Assembly (NCBI GenBank): GCA_011170385.1
Contig: DUFE01000087.1
Location: forward strand, 1-33,754
Source of the DNA: Dehalococcoidia bacterium
GTDB taxonomy: Bacteria; Chloroflexota; Dehalococcoidia; Dehalococcoidales; W693
Direction of reading: 5' to 3'
DNA length: 33,754 nucleotides
Shown: positions 6,824 through 16,139 of the stretch, one piece after another
Numbering within the stretch: position 1 is the stretch's first letter
Layout of the letters: each line of letters starts with the position of its first letter
Program-made: the position numbers and the translations under genes
The notes under the pieces: generated by a model
Database searches by the model: none
What the model was told of the DNA's origin: nothing
What the model saw: only the letters and a program-made list of their open reading frames with translations

Positions 6824-6829
6824 TTACCG

Positions 6830-7468
6830 ATGAAAGATGCCGCCGAGGTTATCAGACGGCTCGAAAGGGAATACCCCGATGCCAGGATAGCGCTTAATTA
6901 TTCCACCCCCCTTGAGCTGCTGGTAGCCGTTGTGCTTTCAGCTCAATGTACGGATGAAGCGGTCAATAAGATAACACAGGGGCTATTTGAGAAATACCGC
7001 ACCGCTGAAGACTACGCCGGAGCGGACAGAGAGCATCTGGAGCAGGATATAAAGTCGACTGGCTTCTACCACAGCAAGGCAAAGAGCCTGATCGGCGCCG
7101 CCGCCAGTATAGTAGCCGATTTCGGAGGCGAGGTTCCCCGTACTATGGCAGAACTTACGTCGCTGCCCGGCGTCGGCCGGAAAACAGCCAACATAGTGCT
7201 ATATAACGCCTTTGGTATAACCGATGGCATCGCCGTGGATACCCACGTAAAGCGGTTATCGGGTCGCATCGGCTTTACCGCTAACAGCGAACCGGAAAAG
7301 ATAGAAAGAGATCTGATGGAGCAGATCCCCAGGGCAATATGGGGGGGTTTCTCATATCTTCTTATTGAGCATGGTAGAGCTATATGTATAGCTAGAAAGC
7401 CGAAGTGCGGGTATTGCATGCTTAAAGATATCTGCCAGTGGGAGCTAAAGGACAGGTTTTCGGGCTAG
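6830..7468 (+). CDS. nth: Endonuclease III (bifunctional DNA glycosylase / AP lyase)
   Basis: Nth removes oxidised pyrimidines and cuts the abasic site in base-excision repair. The 212 residues have the family layout. The helix-hairpin-helix LPGVGRKTANIVL (112-124) carries the catalytic Lys118, and Asp137 lies in AVDTHVKRL. A C-terminal [4Fe-4S] loop, C186-x6-C193-x2-C196-x5-C202, is complete. ATG 6830 gives the normal N-terminus; the ribosome binding site is weak and lies in a possible hairpin. The end overlaps the end of the convergent nuoN gene by 4 bp. Confidence 0.95.
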   Translation: MKDAAEVIRRLEREYPDARIALNYSTPLELLVAVVLSAQCTDEAVNKITQGLFEKYRTAEDYAGADREHLEQDIKSTGFYHSKAKSLIGAAASIVADFGGEVPRTMAELTSLPGVGRKTANIVLYNAFGITDGIAVDTHVKRLSGRIGFTANSEPEKIERDLMEQIPRAIWGGFSYLLIEHGRAICIARKPKCGYCMLKDICQWELKDRFSG

Positions 7469-8928
7469 AATGCGAACATGGCGGCAGCCATTTCTGCCAG
7501 CTTTATCAGCAACGACGGCGCAATTCCGAAGAGAAGTATACCGATACAGGTTATCGCAAGCACCAGCCTCAGGGCTGGCGAAGAAGGCACACCACTTTCG
7601 CCTGACGGCTTACCAAGCCACATCAGCTTAGCCACCCTTAGATAGTAGAAGGCGGAGATGGCGCTGTTGAGCACGGCGATAATAACCAGCCACAGCAGAC
7701 CGTTGGCGGCGGCACCGCTGAAGATGTAGAACTTGGCGATGAAGCCGGCAGCGGGCGGCAGACCGGTGAGAGAGATCAACCCCAGTGTCAGCACCAAAGC
7801 AAGCACAGGCGCCCGCTTGCCCATACCGGAGTAGTCTTTAATCAGGTCGCTATTAGCCTTGTTGGAGATGGCGATGATGGCGGCGAAGGCTGCCAGATCA
7901 GCAAGGGCGAAGGCGACCACGTAGAATAGGGTACTGCTCTGTCCGATGACTTCTGCAGAGCCGGACAATCCGGTAGTAGCCAGACTAATCATAATATAGC
8001 CGGAGTGGGCGATACCAGAGTAAGCCAGCATACGCTTGATATTGCTCTGCTGGATAGCCAGAATGTTACCCAGGGTTATACTGACGGCACTTAAGACGGC
8101 GAATGCCATGCCCCAGTCTATGCTCAGGGCTTCGGGCAAACCGAAGGCAGAGAAAAAGACACGCAGGATAACAGCAAAACCGGCAACCTTGCTGCCCACC
8201 GAAAGGTACAGCGTTACCGGCGTTGGTGCACCTTCATAAACATCGGGCGCCCACATATGGAAGGGAACGGCGGCAATCTTGAAGCCGAAACCGGCTATTA
8301 GCAACACCAACCCGAAGACAAGCCCGGGACTGGCAAGAAGGCTGGACGAAGCCGTCGTCTCCTGTATTGAGCGGGTGATTCCAGCCAGTTGTGTTTCGCC
8401 GGTAAAACCGAAGGTAAGTGCCATGCCGTAGAGCAGCACCGCCGAAGCGACTCCGCCGAGCAGAATATACTTCAACGAGGATTCGGTTGACCTGTTATCC
8501 TTAAGGAAGCCAACAAGCAGGTAGAAGGATATGGCGGTAAGTTCCAGGGATACGAAGACAGAGATAAGGTCAGTCGCTGCTGCCATCAGCATCATACCCA
8601 GTGTTGCAAACAGCAGCAGGGCGTGGTATTCGCCCTGGAAGCGAGCGAGCTTGTTGACATAATCTATGGAAACCAGGATAACCATAGCAGCGATGAACAG
8701 GAAAAGCAGCTTGAAAAAGATACCGAAATTGTCTACCGCCAGCATATCGTTGAAGATAGCCTGCGGGCTACCGTTCCATAGAGAGATGGCAAAACCAGCG
8801 GCAACAGCAATGCCGATTAGGCTGATGGCGGTGAGCACTCCCTTATGCCGGACGAAGAGGTCGAGCAGTATCACCGCTATTGCGGTTCCAGCCAGTACCA
8901 GTTCAGGTATAAACAGCTCAAGATTCAC
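7465..8928 (-). CDS. nuoN: NADH-quinone oxidoreductase subunit N (complex I-like)
   Basis: NuoN is one of the three antiporter-like membrane subunits that carry proton channels in complex I. The 487-residue, highly hydrophobic product has about 14 predicted helices. The Mrp/antiporter core is visible: VSLELTAISFYLLVGF with its key Glu, KIAAVPFHMWAPDVYEGAPTPVT with the channel Lys/His and the broken-helix proline, and IKRMLAYSGIAHSGYI. It is the last gene of the operon, 9 nt after nuoM, and its stop overlaps the convergent nth stop. Confidence 0.95.
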   Translation of the reverse strand: MNLELFIPELVLAGTAIAVILLDLFVRHKGVLTAISLIGIAVAAGFAISLWNGSPQAIFNDMLAVDNFGIFFKLLFLFIAAMVILVSIDYVNKLARFQGEYHALLLFATLGMMLMAAATDLISVFVSLELTAISFYLLVGFLKDNRSTESSLKYILLGGVASAVLLYGMALTFGFTGETQLAGITRSIQETTASSSLLASPGLVFGLVLLIAGFGFKIAAVPFHMWAPDVYEGAPTPVTLYLSVGSKVAGFAVILRVFFSAFGLPEALSIDWGMAFAVLSAVSITLGNILAIQQSNIKRMLAYSGIAHSGYIMISLATTGLSGSAEVIGQSSTLFYVVAFALADLAAFAAIIAISNKANSDLIKDYSGMGKRAPVLALVLTLGLISLTGLPPAAGFIAKFYIFSGAAANGLLWLVIIAVLNSAISAFYYLRVAKLMWLGKPSGESGVPSSPALRLVLAITCIGILLFGIAPSLLIKLAEMAAAMFAF

Positions 8929-8937
8929 AGTATATTC

Positions 8938-10437
8938 CTATCCTCCCCAGAAGGCAGCTACGGGCGCAATTCCGGAATTTATAACATCGGTCAGCACCAT
9001 CGGATAGACGCCGACCAGAATAATAGCGATAATAAACACAGCGCAGTAGCAGAACTCAAGCTTATCGGCGTCCTTGACGCCGCTGTATTTCTTCAGCACC
9101 GGACCTAAAAATACCCTCTGTATCAGCAGCAGCATATAGGCGGCGGCAAGGAGAATGCCAAGCATAGAGATTATGGTATAGATGTGAAGCCCGTCGACGG
9201 CTTTGCTAACGAAAGCGCCCAGGAAAACGCTGATCTCGGCGATGAAGCCGCTGGTGGCGGGTACGCCCATTGCAGCAATACCGCCGATGGTGAATATGGC
9301 AGCTATGGCAGGCATCTGCTTGCCCAGCCCGCCAAGCTTGCCTATATTACGCTCGCCGGTATTGTGCATCACCAGTCCGGTGACGGCAAACAGAAGCCCG
9401 GTAATGATACCGTGGCTGAACATCTGGAGGCTGGCGCCGACCAGGCTCAACTCTCCAAGGGCGAAGATACCCAGCAGCACGAATCCCATATGGCTTATGC
9501 TACTGTAGGCGATAAGCCTTTTCAGGTCGGTCTGCCTCAGTGTTACCGCTGCTCCGTAGACGATATTGATAGTCGCCAGTGCCAGTAGCAGTGGGGCGTA
9601 TTGCTGGGCGGAGTCCGGGAAGATACTCAGGCAAATGCGAATCATGCCGTAGCCACCCATCTTGATGAGCGTCCCGGCAAGGACGACGCTGACAGCCGTC
9701 GGGGCATCGGTGTGGGCATCGGGTAACCAGGTATGCAGAGGGAATACGGGCAGCTTTACAGCAAAGCCAGCCAGGAGCAGGAAGAACATTGGCGCTGCCG
9801 GAATAACCATCTGAGCCATAGCCAGACCGCTCTGCGAAAGCTCTATCATATCAAGGCTGCCGGTTGAGAAGTAGATGCAGAGGATACCGGCTAGCATCAG
9901 GGCGCTGCCAAACAGGGTATAAATAACGTACTTTATAGCGGAGTATTCCTTTCTGCCGGCTCCCCAGATGGAGATGAGGAAGTACATCGGGATAACCTCT
10001 ATCTCCCAGAAGATGAAGAACAGCAGCAGGTCTAGTGAACAAAACACGCCCAGGATACTCGTCTCCAGCAGCAGCAGCCAGGCGAAATACTCCCGCACCC
10101 GTAGCTCGACCTTCCAAGAAATAAGAACCACCAGAAAACCGAGCAGGGCGGTTAAAAGCACCAGCGGCATGCTCAACCCGTCGACGCCGATGTGATAATC
10201 GGCGTTGATGGGTTCTATCCAGGCTGCCATCTCCTGAAACTGTACTGCCCCCGCCATCCCCGCTGAGCGGTCAAAGGCACAGAACAGCACCAGGGACAAA
10301 ACCAGCGGAATGAAGGTGAAAACGGCGGCGATGTACCGGATAAGCCTTGCCGAAAGACCCGGCACCATAGCGATGACGATAGCCCCTGCGACCGGTAGAA
10401 ATATTATGATCGATAGGCAGTTAAAGTCCAATTTCAA
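8938..10437 (-). CDS. nuoM: NADH-quinone oxidoreductase subunit M
   Basis: This antiporter-like proton-channel subunit is 499 residues long with about 14 helices. Signature segments are LLLFFIFWEIEVIPMYFLI (the key Glu of helix 5), VKLPVFPLHTWLPDAHTDAP and LKRLIAYSSISHMGFVLLG. No ATG starts this frame. TTG 10437 gives the usual N-terminus, and a second TTG two codons later (10431) is better spaced from AAAGG and is an alternative. It lies 15 nt after nuoL and 9 nt before nuoN, in the order found in nuo operons generally. Confidence 0.95.
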   Translation of the reverse strand: MKLDFNCLSIIIFLPVAGAIVIAMVPGLSARLIRYIAAVFTFIPLVLSLVLFCAFDRSAGMAGAVQFQEMAAWIEPINADYHIGVDGLSMPLVLLTALLGFLVVLISWKVELRVREYFAWLLLLETSILGVFCSLDLLLFFIFWEIEVIPMYFLISIWGAGRKEYSAIKYVIYTLFGSALMLAGILCIYFSTGSLDMIELSQSGLAMAQMVIPAAPMFFLLLAGFAVKLPVFPLHTWLPDAHTDAPTAVSVVLAGTLIKMGGYGMIRICLSIFPDSAQQYAPLLLALATINIVYGAAVTLRQTDLKRLIAYSSISHMGFVLLGIFALGELSLVGASLQMFSHGIITGLLFAVTGLVMHNTGERNIGKLGGLGKQMPAIAAIFTIGGIAAMGVPATSGFIAEISVFLGAFVSKAVDGLHIYTIISMLGILLAAAYMLLLIQRVFLGPVLKKYSGVKDADKLEFCYCAVFIIAIILVGVYPMVLTDVINSGIAPVAAFWGG

Positions 10438-10452
10438 TACCTTTCATAGAAT

Positions 10453-12345
10453 CTATCCCCATATCAGCAGGCTAATGACAATAGCCAGCACGCCCAGTAT
10501 GATAAATAAGCCGTATAGCTGGAGCTGCCCGCTTTGAGCCCTCCTGACGGAATTACCGATATCCACCACTGTATCCGCCACGCCATTCACCGCCCCGTCG
10601 ATAACTTTACTGTCCAGTAGCTTCATACCAGCGAAGAGCCTGTCGGAGAGCAATCTTTGCCCGATAGCATCCTCGTAAAGCTCGTCCATCCAGTATTTCT
10701 TGGAGAAAAGGACGTATAATGAGCGGAAGAACCATGCAATGCGATGGGGGGATATCCACTTTGCGCTGTACATGGCATAAGCCAGCAGTATACCGCTGCC
10801 TGCCATCGCCAGTGAGATCCAGGGTAATGGGTGAGACAGTATGCCGAAGAAGCCCTCGGTAAAGCTATGGCTTTCGCCATGCCCCAGTAGATGGCTGAAG
10901 CCGCCGGTTGCGTTAAACCAGCCTGAGACGACAGCAAGCACCGCCAGCACCACCATCGGCACCACCATAACTGGCGGCGATTCGTGGGGCTTTTCGCTGC
11001 CGCGGTATTCGCCTCCGAAGGTCATAAAGACCACGCGGAACATATAGAAGGCGGTCATAAAGACAGTAATCATCGATAACACGAAAAGAAGCGTGTTCTC
11101 GGACAGGGCGCTGGCAAGTATCTCATCCTTACTCCAGAACCCGGCCAGCGGCCAGATACCAGCGATGCTTAACGATGCGATAAGAAAGGTGGCGTAAGTC
11201 CAAGGCATCACCTTTCGCAACCCACCCATAAAACGCATATCGAATGTCTTGGTACCGTGGTTGACGCTTCCTGCCCCAAGGAATAAAAGAGCCTTAAAGA
11301 AAGCGTGATTGAACAGGTGAAAGATGCCGATAGCCACACCGCCGACACCCAGTCCCAGCATCATATAACCAAGCTGGCTGATGGTAGAGTAAGCCAGCAC
11401 TCTTTTAATATCATTCATCACCAGCCCCATGGTGGCGGCGAAGATGGCGGTAAAACCGCCGATATAGGCTACGATGGACAGGGCTTCGGGCGAATGCTCG
11501 AACAGCGGGAACATGCGGGCGACCAGAAAGACACCGGCGGCTACCATCGTGGCGGCGTGAATAAGGGCGCTGACAGGAGTCGGACCCTCCATAGCGTCAG
11601 GCAGCCAGACGTGCAGCGGGAATTGCGCCGATTTACCGGCGGCTCCTAAAAATATGCCTATGGCAGCCCAGGTGAGAGTGGCGCTACCGATGGCACCGGC
11701 TACGGCATAACCGTGAAGCTGGGAGACATCAAGCGTCCCCTTGCTAAAGAATAGAACCAGTATCGCCGCCAGAAAGCCGAAATCACCAAGGCGGGTGACG
11801 ATAAAGGCTTTCTTGGCTGCCCTGGCTGCCGCCGGGCGATGGAACCAGAAGCCGATCAGCAGATAAGAGCACAGACCCACCAGCTCCCAGAAGACGTACA
11901 TTAACAGCAGGTTATCGACCATTACCAGCCCCAGCATAGCGGTGGTGAAGAGCGACATATAGACGTAGTAGCGATGGTAACCGGGATCACCGTGCATGTA
12001 ACCCTGCGAATATATCTGCACCATAAGGCTGACGGTGGTAACGACGATACACATTATCACCGTCAGCATATCTATCGTCAGCCCGAGATGAATGTTGATA
12101 GAGCCCTCGATGATAAGCCAGTTGAAGTCCGGAATTATAAGCTCATGCGAGGGCGTGTTGAGCAGGCTGGTCAACAGCCACAGCGACAGGATAAGAGAGC
12201 CGGCAACGGCGCTGATGGTGATATAGCCGCTTATCCTTGGGCTGTTATTGAGGAAAGGCTTGATAAACAGCGCAATAAGTACGAACGATATCAGCGGCAG
12301 CAGGAATATCATCCATACCAGACTGTTTGGTATTATCGCTTCCAT
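10453..12345 (-). CDS. nuoL: NADH-quinone oxidoreductase subunit L
   Basis: This is the largest antiporter-like subunit, at the distal end of the membrane arm; its long C-terminal lateral helix contacts the other channel subunits. The 630-residue length matches the family. Visible marks are LLMYVFWELVGLCSYLLIGFW, GKSAQFPLHVWLPDAMEGPT and IKRVLAYSTISQLGYMMLGLG. The last 110 residues include an amphipathic stretch (LYVLFSKKYWMDELYEDAIG) and a terminal transmembrane anchor. ATG 12345 lies 13 nt after the nuoK stop. Confidence 0.96.
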   Translation of the reverse strand: MEAIIPNSLVWMIFLLPLISFVLIALFIKPFLNNSPRISGYITISAVAGSLILSLWLLTSLLNTPSHELIIPDFNWLIIEGSINIHLGLTIDMLTVIMCIVVTTVSLMVQIYSQGYMHGDPGYHRYYVYMSLFTTAMLGLVMVDNLLLMYVFWELVGLCSYLLIGFWFHRPAAARAAKKAFIVTRLGDFGFLAAILVLFFSKGTLDVSQLHGYAVAGAIGSATLTWAAIGIFLGAAGKSAQFPLHVWLPDAMEGPTPVSALIHAATMVAAGVFLVARMFPLFEHSPEALSIVAYIGGFTAIFAATMGLVMNDIKRVLAYSTISQLGYMMLGLGVGGVAIGIFHLFNHAFFKALLFLGAGSVNHGTKTFDMRFMGGLRKVMPWTYATFLIASLSIAGIWPLAGFWSKDEILASALSENTLLFVLSMITVFMTAFYMFRVVFMTFGGEYRGSEKPHESPPVMVVPMVVLAVLAVVSGWFNATGGFSHLLGHGESHSFTEGFFGILSHPLPWISLAMAGSGILLAYAMYSAKWISPHRIAWFFRSLYVLFSKKYWMDELYEDAIGQRLLSDRLFAGMKLLDSKVIDGAVNGVADTVVDIGNSVRRAQSGQLQLYGLFIILGVLAIVISLLIWG

Positions 12346-12358
12346 AAATGCTAACCCA

Positions 12359-12670
12359 TCACCATTTCATAAGATCTATCTTGGTTACGTCTATCGTCTC
12401 GCGTCGGCGATAGATGGCTATGATTATCGCCAGTCCGACTGTCGCTTCGGCGGCGGCGACCACTATGATAAATATGGTAAAGACCTGCCCGGTCAGCAGT
12501 GCCGGCACAACATAGCGTGAAAAGGCAACCATAGCGATGCTGACTGCTCCCAGCATAACCTCGATGCTCATCAGGATAACGACGGCGCTCCTCCTGGATA
12601 GCGCCCCATAGAGCCCGATGGCGAAAAGCACCGAAGACAGTATTAAAAAGTGTTCCAGTCCCAGTGTCAT
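12359..12670 (-). CDS. nuoK: NADH-quinone oxidoreductase subunit K
   Basis: A small 103-residue membrane subunit with three helices that forms part of the E-channel. Both conserved membrane glutamates are present, in LMSIEVMLGA and AAAEATVGLAI. ATG 12670 is 2 nt from the end of nuoJ, so translation is probably coupled. Confidence 0.95.
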   Translation of the reverse strand: MTLGLEHFLILSSVLFAIGLYGALSRRSAVVILMSIEVMLGAVSIAMVAFSRYVVPALLTGQVFTIFIIVVAAAEATVGLAIIIAIYRRRETIDVTKIDLMKW

Positions 12671-12672
12671 AT

Positions 12673-13161
12673 CTATTTCTCTCTCATAAGAACGATGGCT
12701 CCAATTATAGTCGCCAGCAGAAGAATCGCGGCGATCTCCACCGGCAGTATAAACCCGCCCTCGGTGAAAAGACTGTTAGCCAGCTCGGCGGTGGTCGGTT
12801 CGGTGGGAGGCAAACCAGATACCTGCCACGGAGTCCTGACGATGGCGAAAACGGCAACCCCCAGAAATAGCGTACAGGCGGCGATGACGGGGAATTGTAG
12901 CTTGTTAGGCAGGCTGCCCCGTTCGACCTCGCGGGTAAGCATAATTGCCAGAATAATCAATATAGCTATGGCACCGACGTTAATCAGTATCTGTACCGCA
13001 GCCAGAAAGTCGGCGCTTAAAGTAACAAAGATACCGGCTATGGATAGAAAGCAGAGGATTAGGCACAGCGCCGCCCGGAAGATGTTACGCAGGCGGACGA
13101 CGGCTATCGCCGATACTACAGCTGTTGTAGCCAGTAGCCAGAATGCAATCTCTAATCCCAT
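12673..13161 (-). CDS. nuoJ: NADH-quinone oxidoreductase subunit J
   Basis: A 162-residue membrane subunit with five predicted helices. The AVQILINVGAIAILIILAIML segment with its conserved helix-3 bulge, and AALCLILCFLSIAGIFVTLSADFLA before it, identify NuoJ. In complex I this helix turns between alpha and pi forms during coupling. It begins 10 nt after the stop of the unusual nuoI gene and is followed at once by nuoK. Confidence 0.95.
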   Translation of the reverse strand: MGLEIAFWLLATTAVVSAIAVVRLRNIFRAALCLILCFLSIAGIFVTLSADFLAAVQILINVGAIAILIILAIMLTREVERGSLPNKLQFPVIAACTLFLGVAVFAIVRTPWQVSGLPPTEPTTAELANSLFTEGGFILPVEIAAILLLATIIGAIVLMREK

Positions 13162-13171
13162 AATACTTCTC

Positions 13172-15058
13172 TTACAAGTCTCTGTTGATTAGTAGTGTCT
13201 GTTCGGGCAGAGTCTTTTCGATCTCTGGGCGGAAATAGCCGCTGGGCTTCCGTACCTCCGGCGTTAGAAGCTCCTCCTTACTCAAGGTCTGCTCGACGAA
13301 GCGATAGGTTCCCCGCTCGTAGCTATAGCCCATAAACAGGGCGTCGAACGGGCAGGCTTCGACGCATAAGCCGCAGTAGATGCAGGAACCGCCCTTAAGT
13401 TGATATTTCTCAACTTCATAGGTCAGGTCGCACTGCAGGCAGCGTTCGGTTTCTGCAAGCGCCGATTCTTTATCCCAGCCAATCTCAACGCCATCGAAGC
13501 TGTCCAGCCGCTGCTGGTGAGGGATGGCGGATGTTTTCGGGCGCAATCCCTCGCGGGGACCACCTTTGCGGTCCGTTATCTCCTCCGGTAGCGCCAGCGT
13601 TTCATCTATTATGCCACTGCCGCCCAGGTACTTATCTATGGATATCGCTGCCTGGCGCCCCTGGGCGATAGCTTGGATGACCGTTGCCGGGCCGAGCACG
13701 GCATCACCGCCGGCGAAGATGCCCTTGCAAGCGGTAGCCAGCGTGTCCTGATCTGTTTGAATGGTGTTGCCGCGTCCGGTGTCCAGCTCGAACTTTTCGG
13801 GCAATTTAGGGCGCTGGCCGATGGCGGATATTATATTATCCAGCTCTATGACAAAATCGCTGCCTTCTATGGGTTCCGGTCGCCGCCGTCCGCTGGCGTC
13901 TTCTTTACCCAGCTTCATACGGACGCACTCTAGTTTAAGGCATTTGTTATCGCCGGTGACCCTGGTCGGCGCCACCAGGAAGAGAATCGTTATGCCCTCG
14001 TCAAGAGCCTCCTCTATCTCCTCCGGGCTTGCCGGCATCTCGGCGCGGGTACGTCGGTATATTATGGAAACATCTCTGGCGCCGAGTCGAAGGGCGGTTC
14101 GCGCCGAGTCCATAGCCGAATTACCGCCTCCGATAACAGCTACCCTGTTGCCCAAAACTATCTTTTTGCCCAGTTTGACCTCTCTCAGGAAGTCTATACC
14201 GCCAAGTATCCTGGGGTCATCCTCACCTTCGATACCCAGCTCGATAGCCTGGTGGGCGCCGATGGCAATAAAGACGGCGTTAAAGTCCTCTCGCAGTAGA
14301 CTTTCCGGGTTATCTACCCTGGTATCGGTGAGTATCTTGACGCCGGTTTTTTCTATCTCTCTTATATTATCGGTGAGTATCTTATCGGGCAGGCGGTATT
14401 CGGGGATGCCGTAACGCATCATGCCGCCCGGCTTCGGCAGTGCTTCAAATACAGTCACCTTGTGACCGCAGAGCTTTGAAAGATAATAGGCAGCGGTGAG
14501 CCCAGCGGGACCGGCACCGATAACCGCCACCTGTTTGCCGCTTGATGGCGCACGTTTTGACCTCTGCTTCCATACGCCGCTGTCGTTATCGACGGCGAAG
14601 CGCTTGAGCATTCGTATGGCGATGGGCTGGTCGATGAGGCTGCGGTTGCAGGATGATTCGCAGGAGTGGGCGCAGATATAGCCGCAGACCGAAGGAAACG
14701 GTATCTTTTCGCGGATTACGGCTACTGCCTCATCCGGCTTGTCCTGTGAAAGGCATCGGATATAGCGGGCGGCGTCCACGTGAGAAGGGCAGGCCTGGGT
14801 GCAAGGCGCCGGTATGAGCCCTTTCTCTCCCCTGTCGGAGGTCTCTATCTCTATGCATCCGTGGGGGCAGTTGCGTGCACAGGTATAACAGCCTATGCAG
14901 CTATCCTGTGACCAGGCGAGTATGTTGCCGCGGATTCGTCTGGATACGGTCAACCTTTGTTCGGGATACTGGGTGGTGATGGGACGGCGGAACAGAAGGT
15001 GCTTCAGCGTTACCGCCAGCCCCTTGATAATGCCGTTGCCATAGTGCTTAAAGCCCAG
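13172..15058 (-). CDS. nuoI: NuoI with an inserted GltD/NfnB-like NAD(P)H-flavin module
   Basis: NuoI normally carries clusters N6a and N6b, which pass electrons to NuoB. Counting from CTG 15058 (628 residues), the usual NuoI N-terminus (LAVTLKHLLFRRPITTQYPEQ) leads to the first ferredoxin motif, C54/C57/C60/C64. The gene then departs from the family. Residues about 80-520 are a GltD-type module: an N-terminal Fe-S domain (C86, C90, C125, C129, C133, C137), FAD motif GAGPAG (181-186), NAD(P)H motif GGGNSAMD (310-317) and the C-terminal FAD motif GIFAGGDAVLGPATV. The second NuoI motif follows at C559/C562/C565/C569 with the NuoI tail ALFMGYSYERG. Usually only about 30 residues separate the two motifs. 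The frame is unbroken. No ATG, GTG or TTG precedes TTG 14953, which would remove the conserved N-terminus. CTG 15058 sits 8 nt after GGGAGG inside the end of nuoH. Confidence 0.93.
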   Translation of the reverse strand: MGFKHYGNGIIKGLAVTLKHLLFRRPITTQYPEQRLTVSRRIRGNILAWSQDSCIGCYTCARNCPHGCIEIETSDRGEKGLIPAPCTQACPSHVDAARYIRCLSQDKPDEAVAVIREKIPFPSVCGYICAHSCESSCNRSLIDQPIAIRMLKRFAVDNDSGVWKQRSKRAPSSGKQVAVIGAGPAGLTAAYYLSKLCGHKVTVFEALPKPGGMMRYGIPEYRLPDKILTDNIREIEKTGVKILTDTRVDNPESLLREDFNAVFIAIGAHQAIELGIEGEDDPRILGGIDFLREVKLGKKIVLGNRVAVIGGGNSAMDSARTALRLGARDVSIIYRRTRAEMPASPEEIEEALDEGITILFLVAPTRVTGDNKCLKLECVRMKLGKEDASGRRRPEPIEGSDFVIELDNIISAIGQRPKLPEKFELDTGRGNTIQTDQDTLATACKGIFAGGDAVLGPATVIQAIAQGRQAAISIDKYLGGSGIIDETLALPEEITDRKGGPREGLRPKTSAIPHQQRLDSFDGVEIGWDKESALAETERCLQCDLTYEVEKYQLKGGSCIYCGLCVEACPFDALFMGYSYERGTYRFVEQTLSKEELLTPEVRKPSGYFRPEIEKTLPEQTLLINRDL

Positions 15059-16139
15059 TACTGTTGCCTCCCAGCCTAAAGAATTTCGACCAGATGAGTA
15101 TCAGGGCTGCCATTATAACCAGGCTGGATATGATTATCACCAGCGATGACGCCTCCTGGAAGAAAACGACCTGCATGCTGGTTAGGAGCAGGTTTATCAG
15201 TGCCAGGGGCAGCAGGAACTTCCAGGCGAAAGCCATAACCTGGTCTATCCTGAAACGTGGTATGGTAGACCGCACCCAGACGATAAGGGAGAATACAGCG
15301 ATTACCTTTATGATAAACCAGAGGAAGGGCGGCAGAAAAGGTCCCTTCCAGCCGCCGAGGAAGAGAGTGGTTATTATAGCGGATGAAGTGAGCGCCTCGG
15401 CGTATTCCATAAGGAAAAACGTTGCGAACTTCATACCGGAATATTCGATGTTATAACCGGCGACGATCTCCGAATCGGCTTCAACCAGGTCGAACGGGGT
15501 ACGGTTTATCTCTGCCAGTGAGCCGATGAAGAATATTAAAAACCCTAATGGTTGCAGCAAGATGAAGGGAACGGTCTGGGCTTCGACAATATCGTTCAAT
15601 GACAGCGAGCCGGCGATGAGAACGACGCCGACGATGGACAGCACCAGCGGGATTTCGTAGCTAATAAGCTGCGCCACGTCTCGCATTGCCCCGATGAGGG
15701 AATATTTATTATATGAGCCCCAGCCGGCCATAAAGATGCCGATAGAAGCCACCGAACTGACGGCAATGATGTATAGAATGCCGATGTTGAGGTCTACCAG
15801 CAAAGCGTTGCCCTGTAACGGGATTACGGCAAACATCATAAATACCGGGGCAAGGGCGATGATAGGCGCCAGCCAGAAGACGATTTTGTCCCCCTTTGAG
15901 GGAACTATATCCTCCTTGGTCAATATCTTAAGAACATCCGCTACCGGTTGAAGGAGACCGAAGGGACCGGCGCGATTAGGTCCCAGGCGCACCTGGAAAC
16001 GCCCTATCAGCCGTCGTTCGTACCAGATGAAGAACATAACCATCAGCAGGATAAAGGTGATTATCATGCCTGCAAATAGCAGTAGATGCAACCAGAAGTT
16101 GCCCGACCAGAGTAATTCCTGTGGAGCGAATTGCATCAT
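15048..16139 (-). CDS. nuoH: NADH-quinone oxidoreductase subunit H
   Basis: NuoH forms most of the quinone tunnel and links the hydrophilic arm to the membrane arm. The 363 residues have about eight helices. The first loop contains YERRLIGRFQVRLGPNRAGP, and the quinone-site loops contain SLAEINRTPFDLVEADSEIV and AGYNIEYSGMKFATFFLMEY, all highly conserved. ATG 16139 overlaps the nuoD stop by 1 nt (TAATG). Its 3' end contains the ribosome binding site and apparent CTG start of nuoI, with an 11-nt overlap. Confidence 0.97.
   Translation of the reverse strand: MMQFAPQELLWSGNFWLHLLLFAGMIITFILLMVMFFIWYERRLIGRFQVRLGPNRAGPFGLLQPVADVLKILTKEDIVPSKGDKIVFWLAPIIALAPVFMMFAVIPLQGNALLVDLNIGILYIIAVSSVASIGIFMAGWGSYNKYSLIGAMRDVAQLISYEIPLVLSIVGVVLIAGSLSLNDIVEAQTVPFILLQPLGFLIFFIGSLAEINRTPFDLVEADSEIVAGYNIEYSGMKFATFFLMEYAEALTSSAIITTLFLGGWKGPFLPPFLWFIIKVIAVFSLIVWVRSTIPRFRIDQVMAFAWKFLLPLALINLLLTSMQVVFFQEASSLVIIISSLVIMAALILIWSKFFRLGGNSTGL

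Noticed and set aside
9184..9588. Plus-strand frames of 60-217 residues opposite the nuo genes
   Set aside because: They are shadows of strongly conserved minus-strand genes, without ribosome binding sites or recognisable domains.
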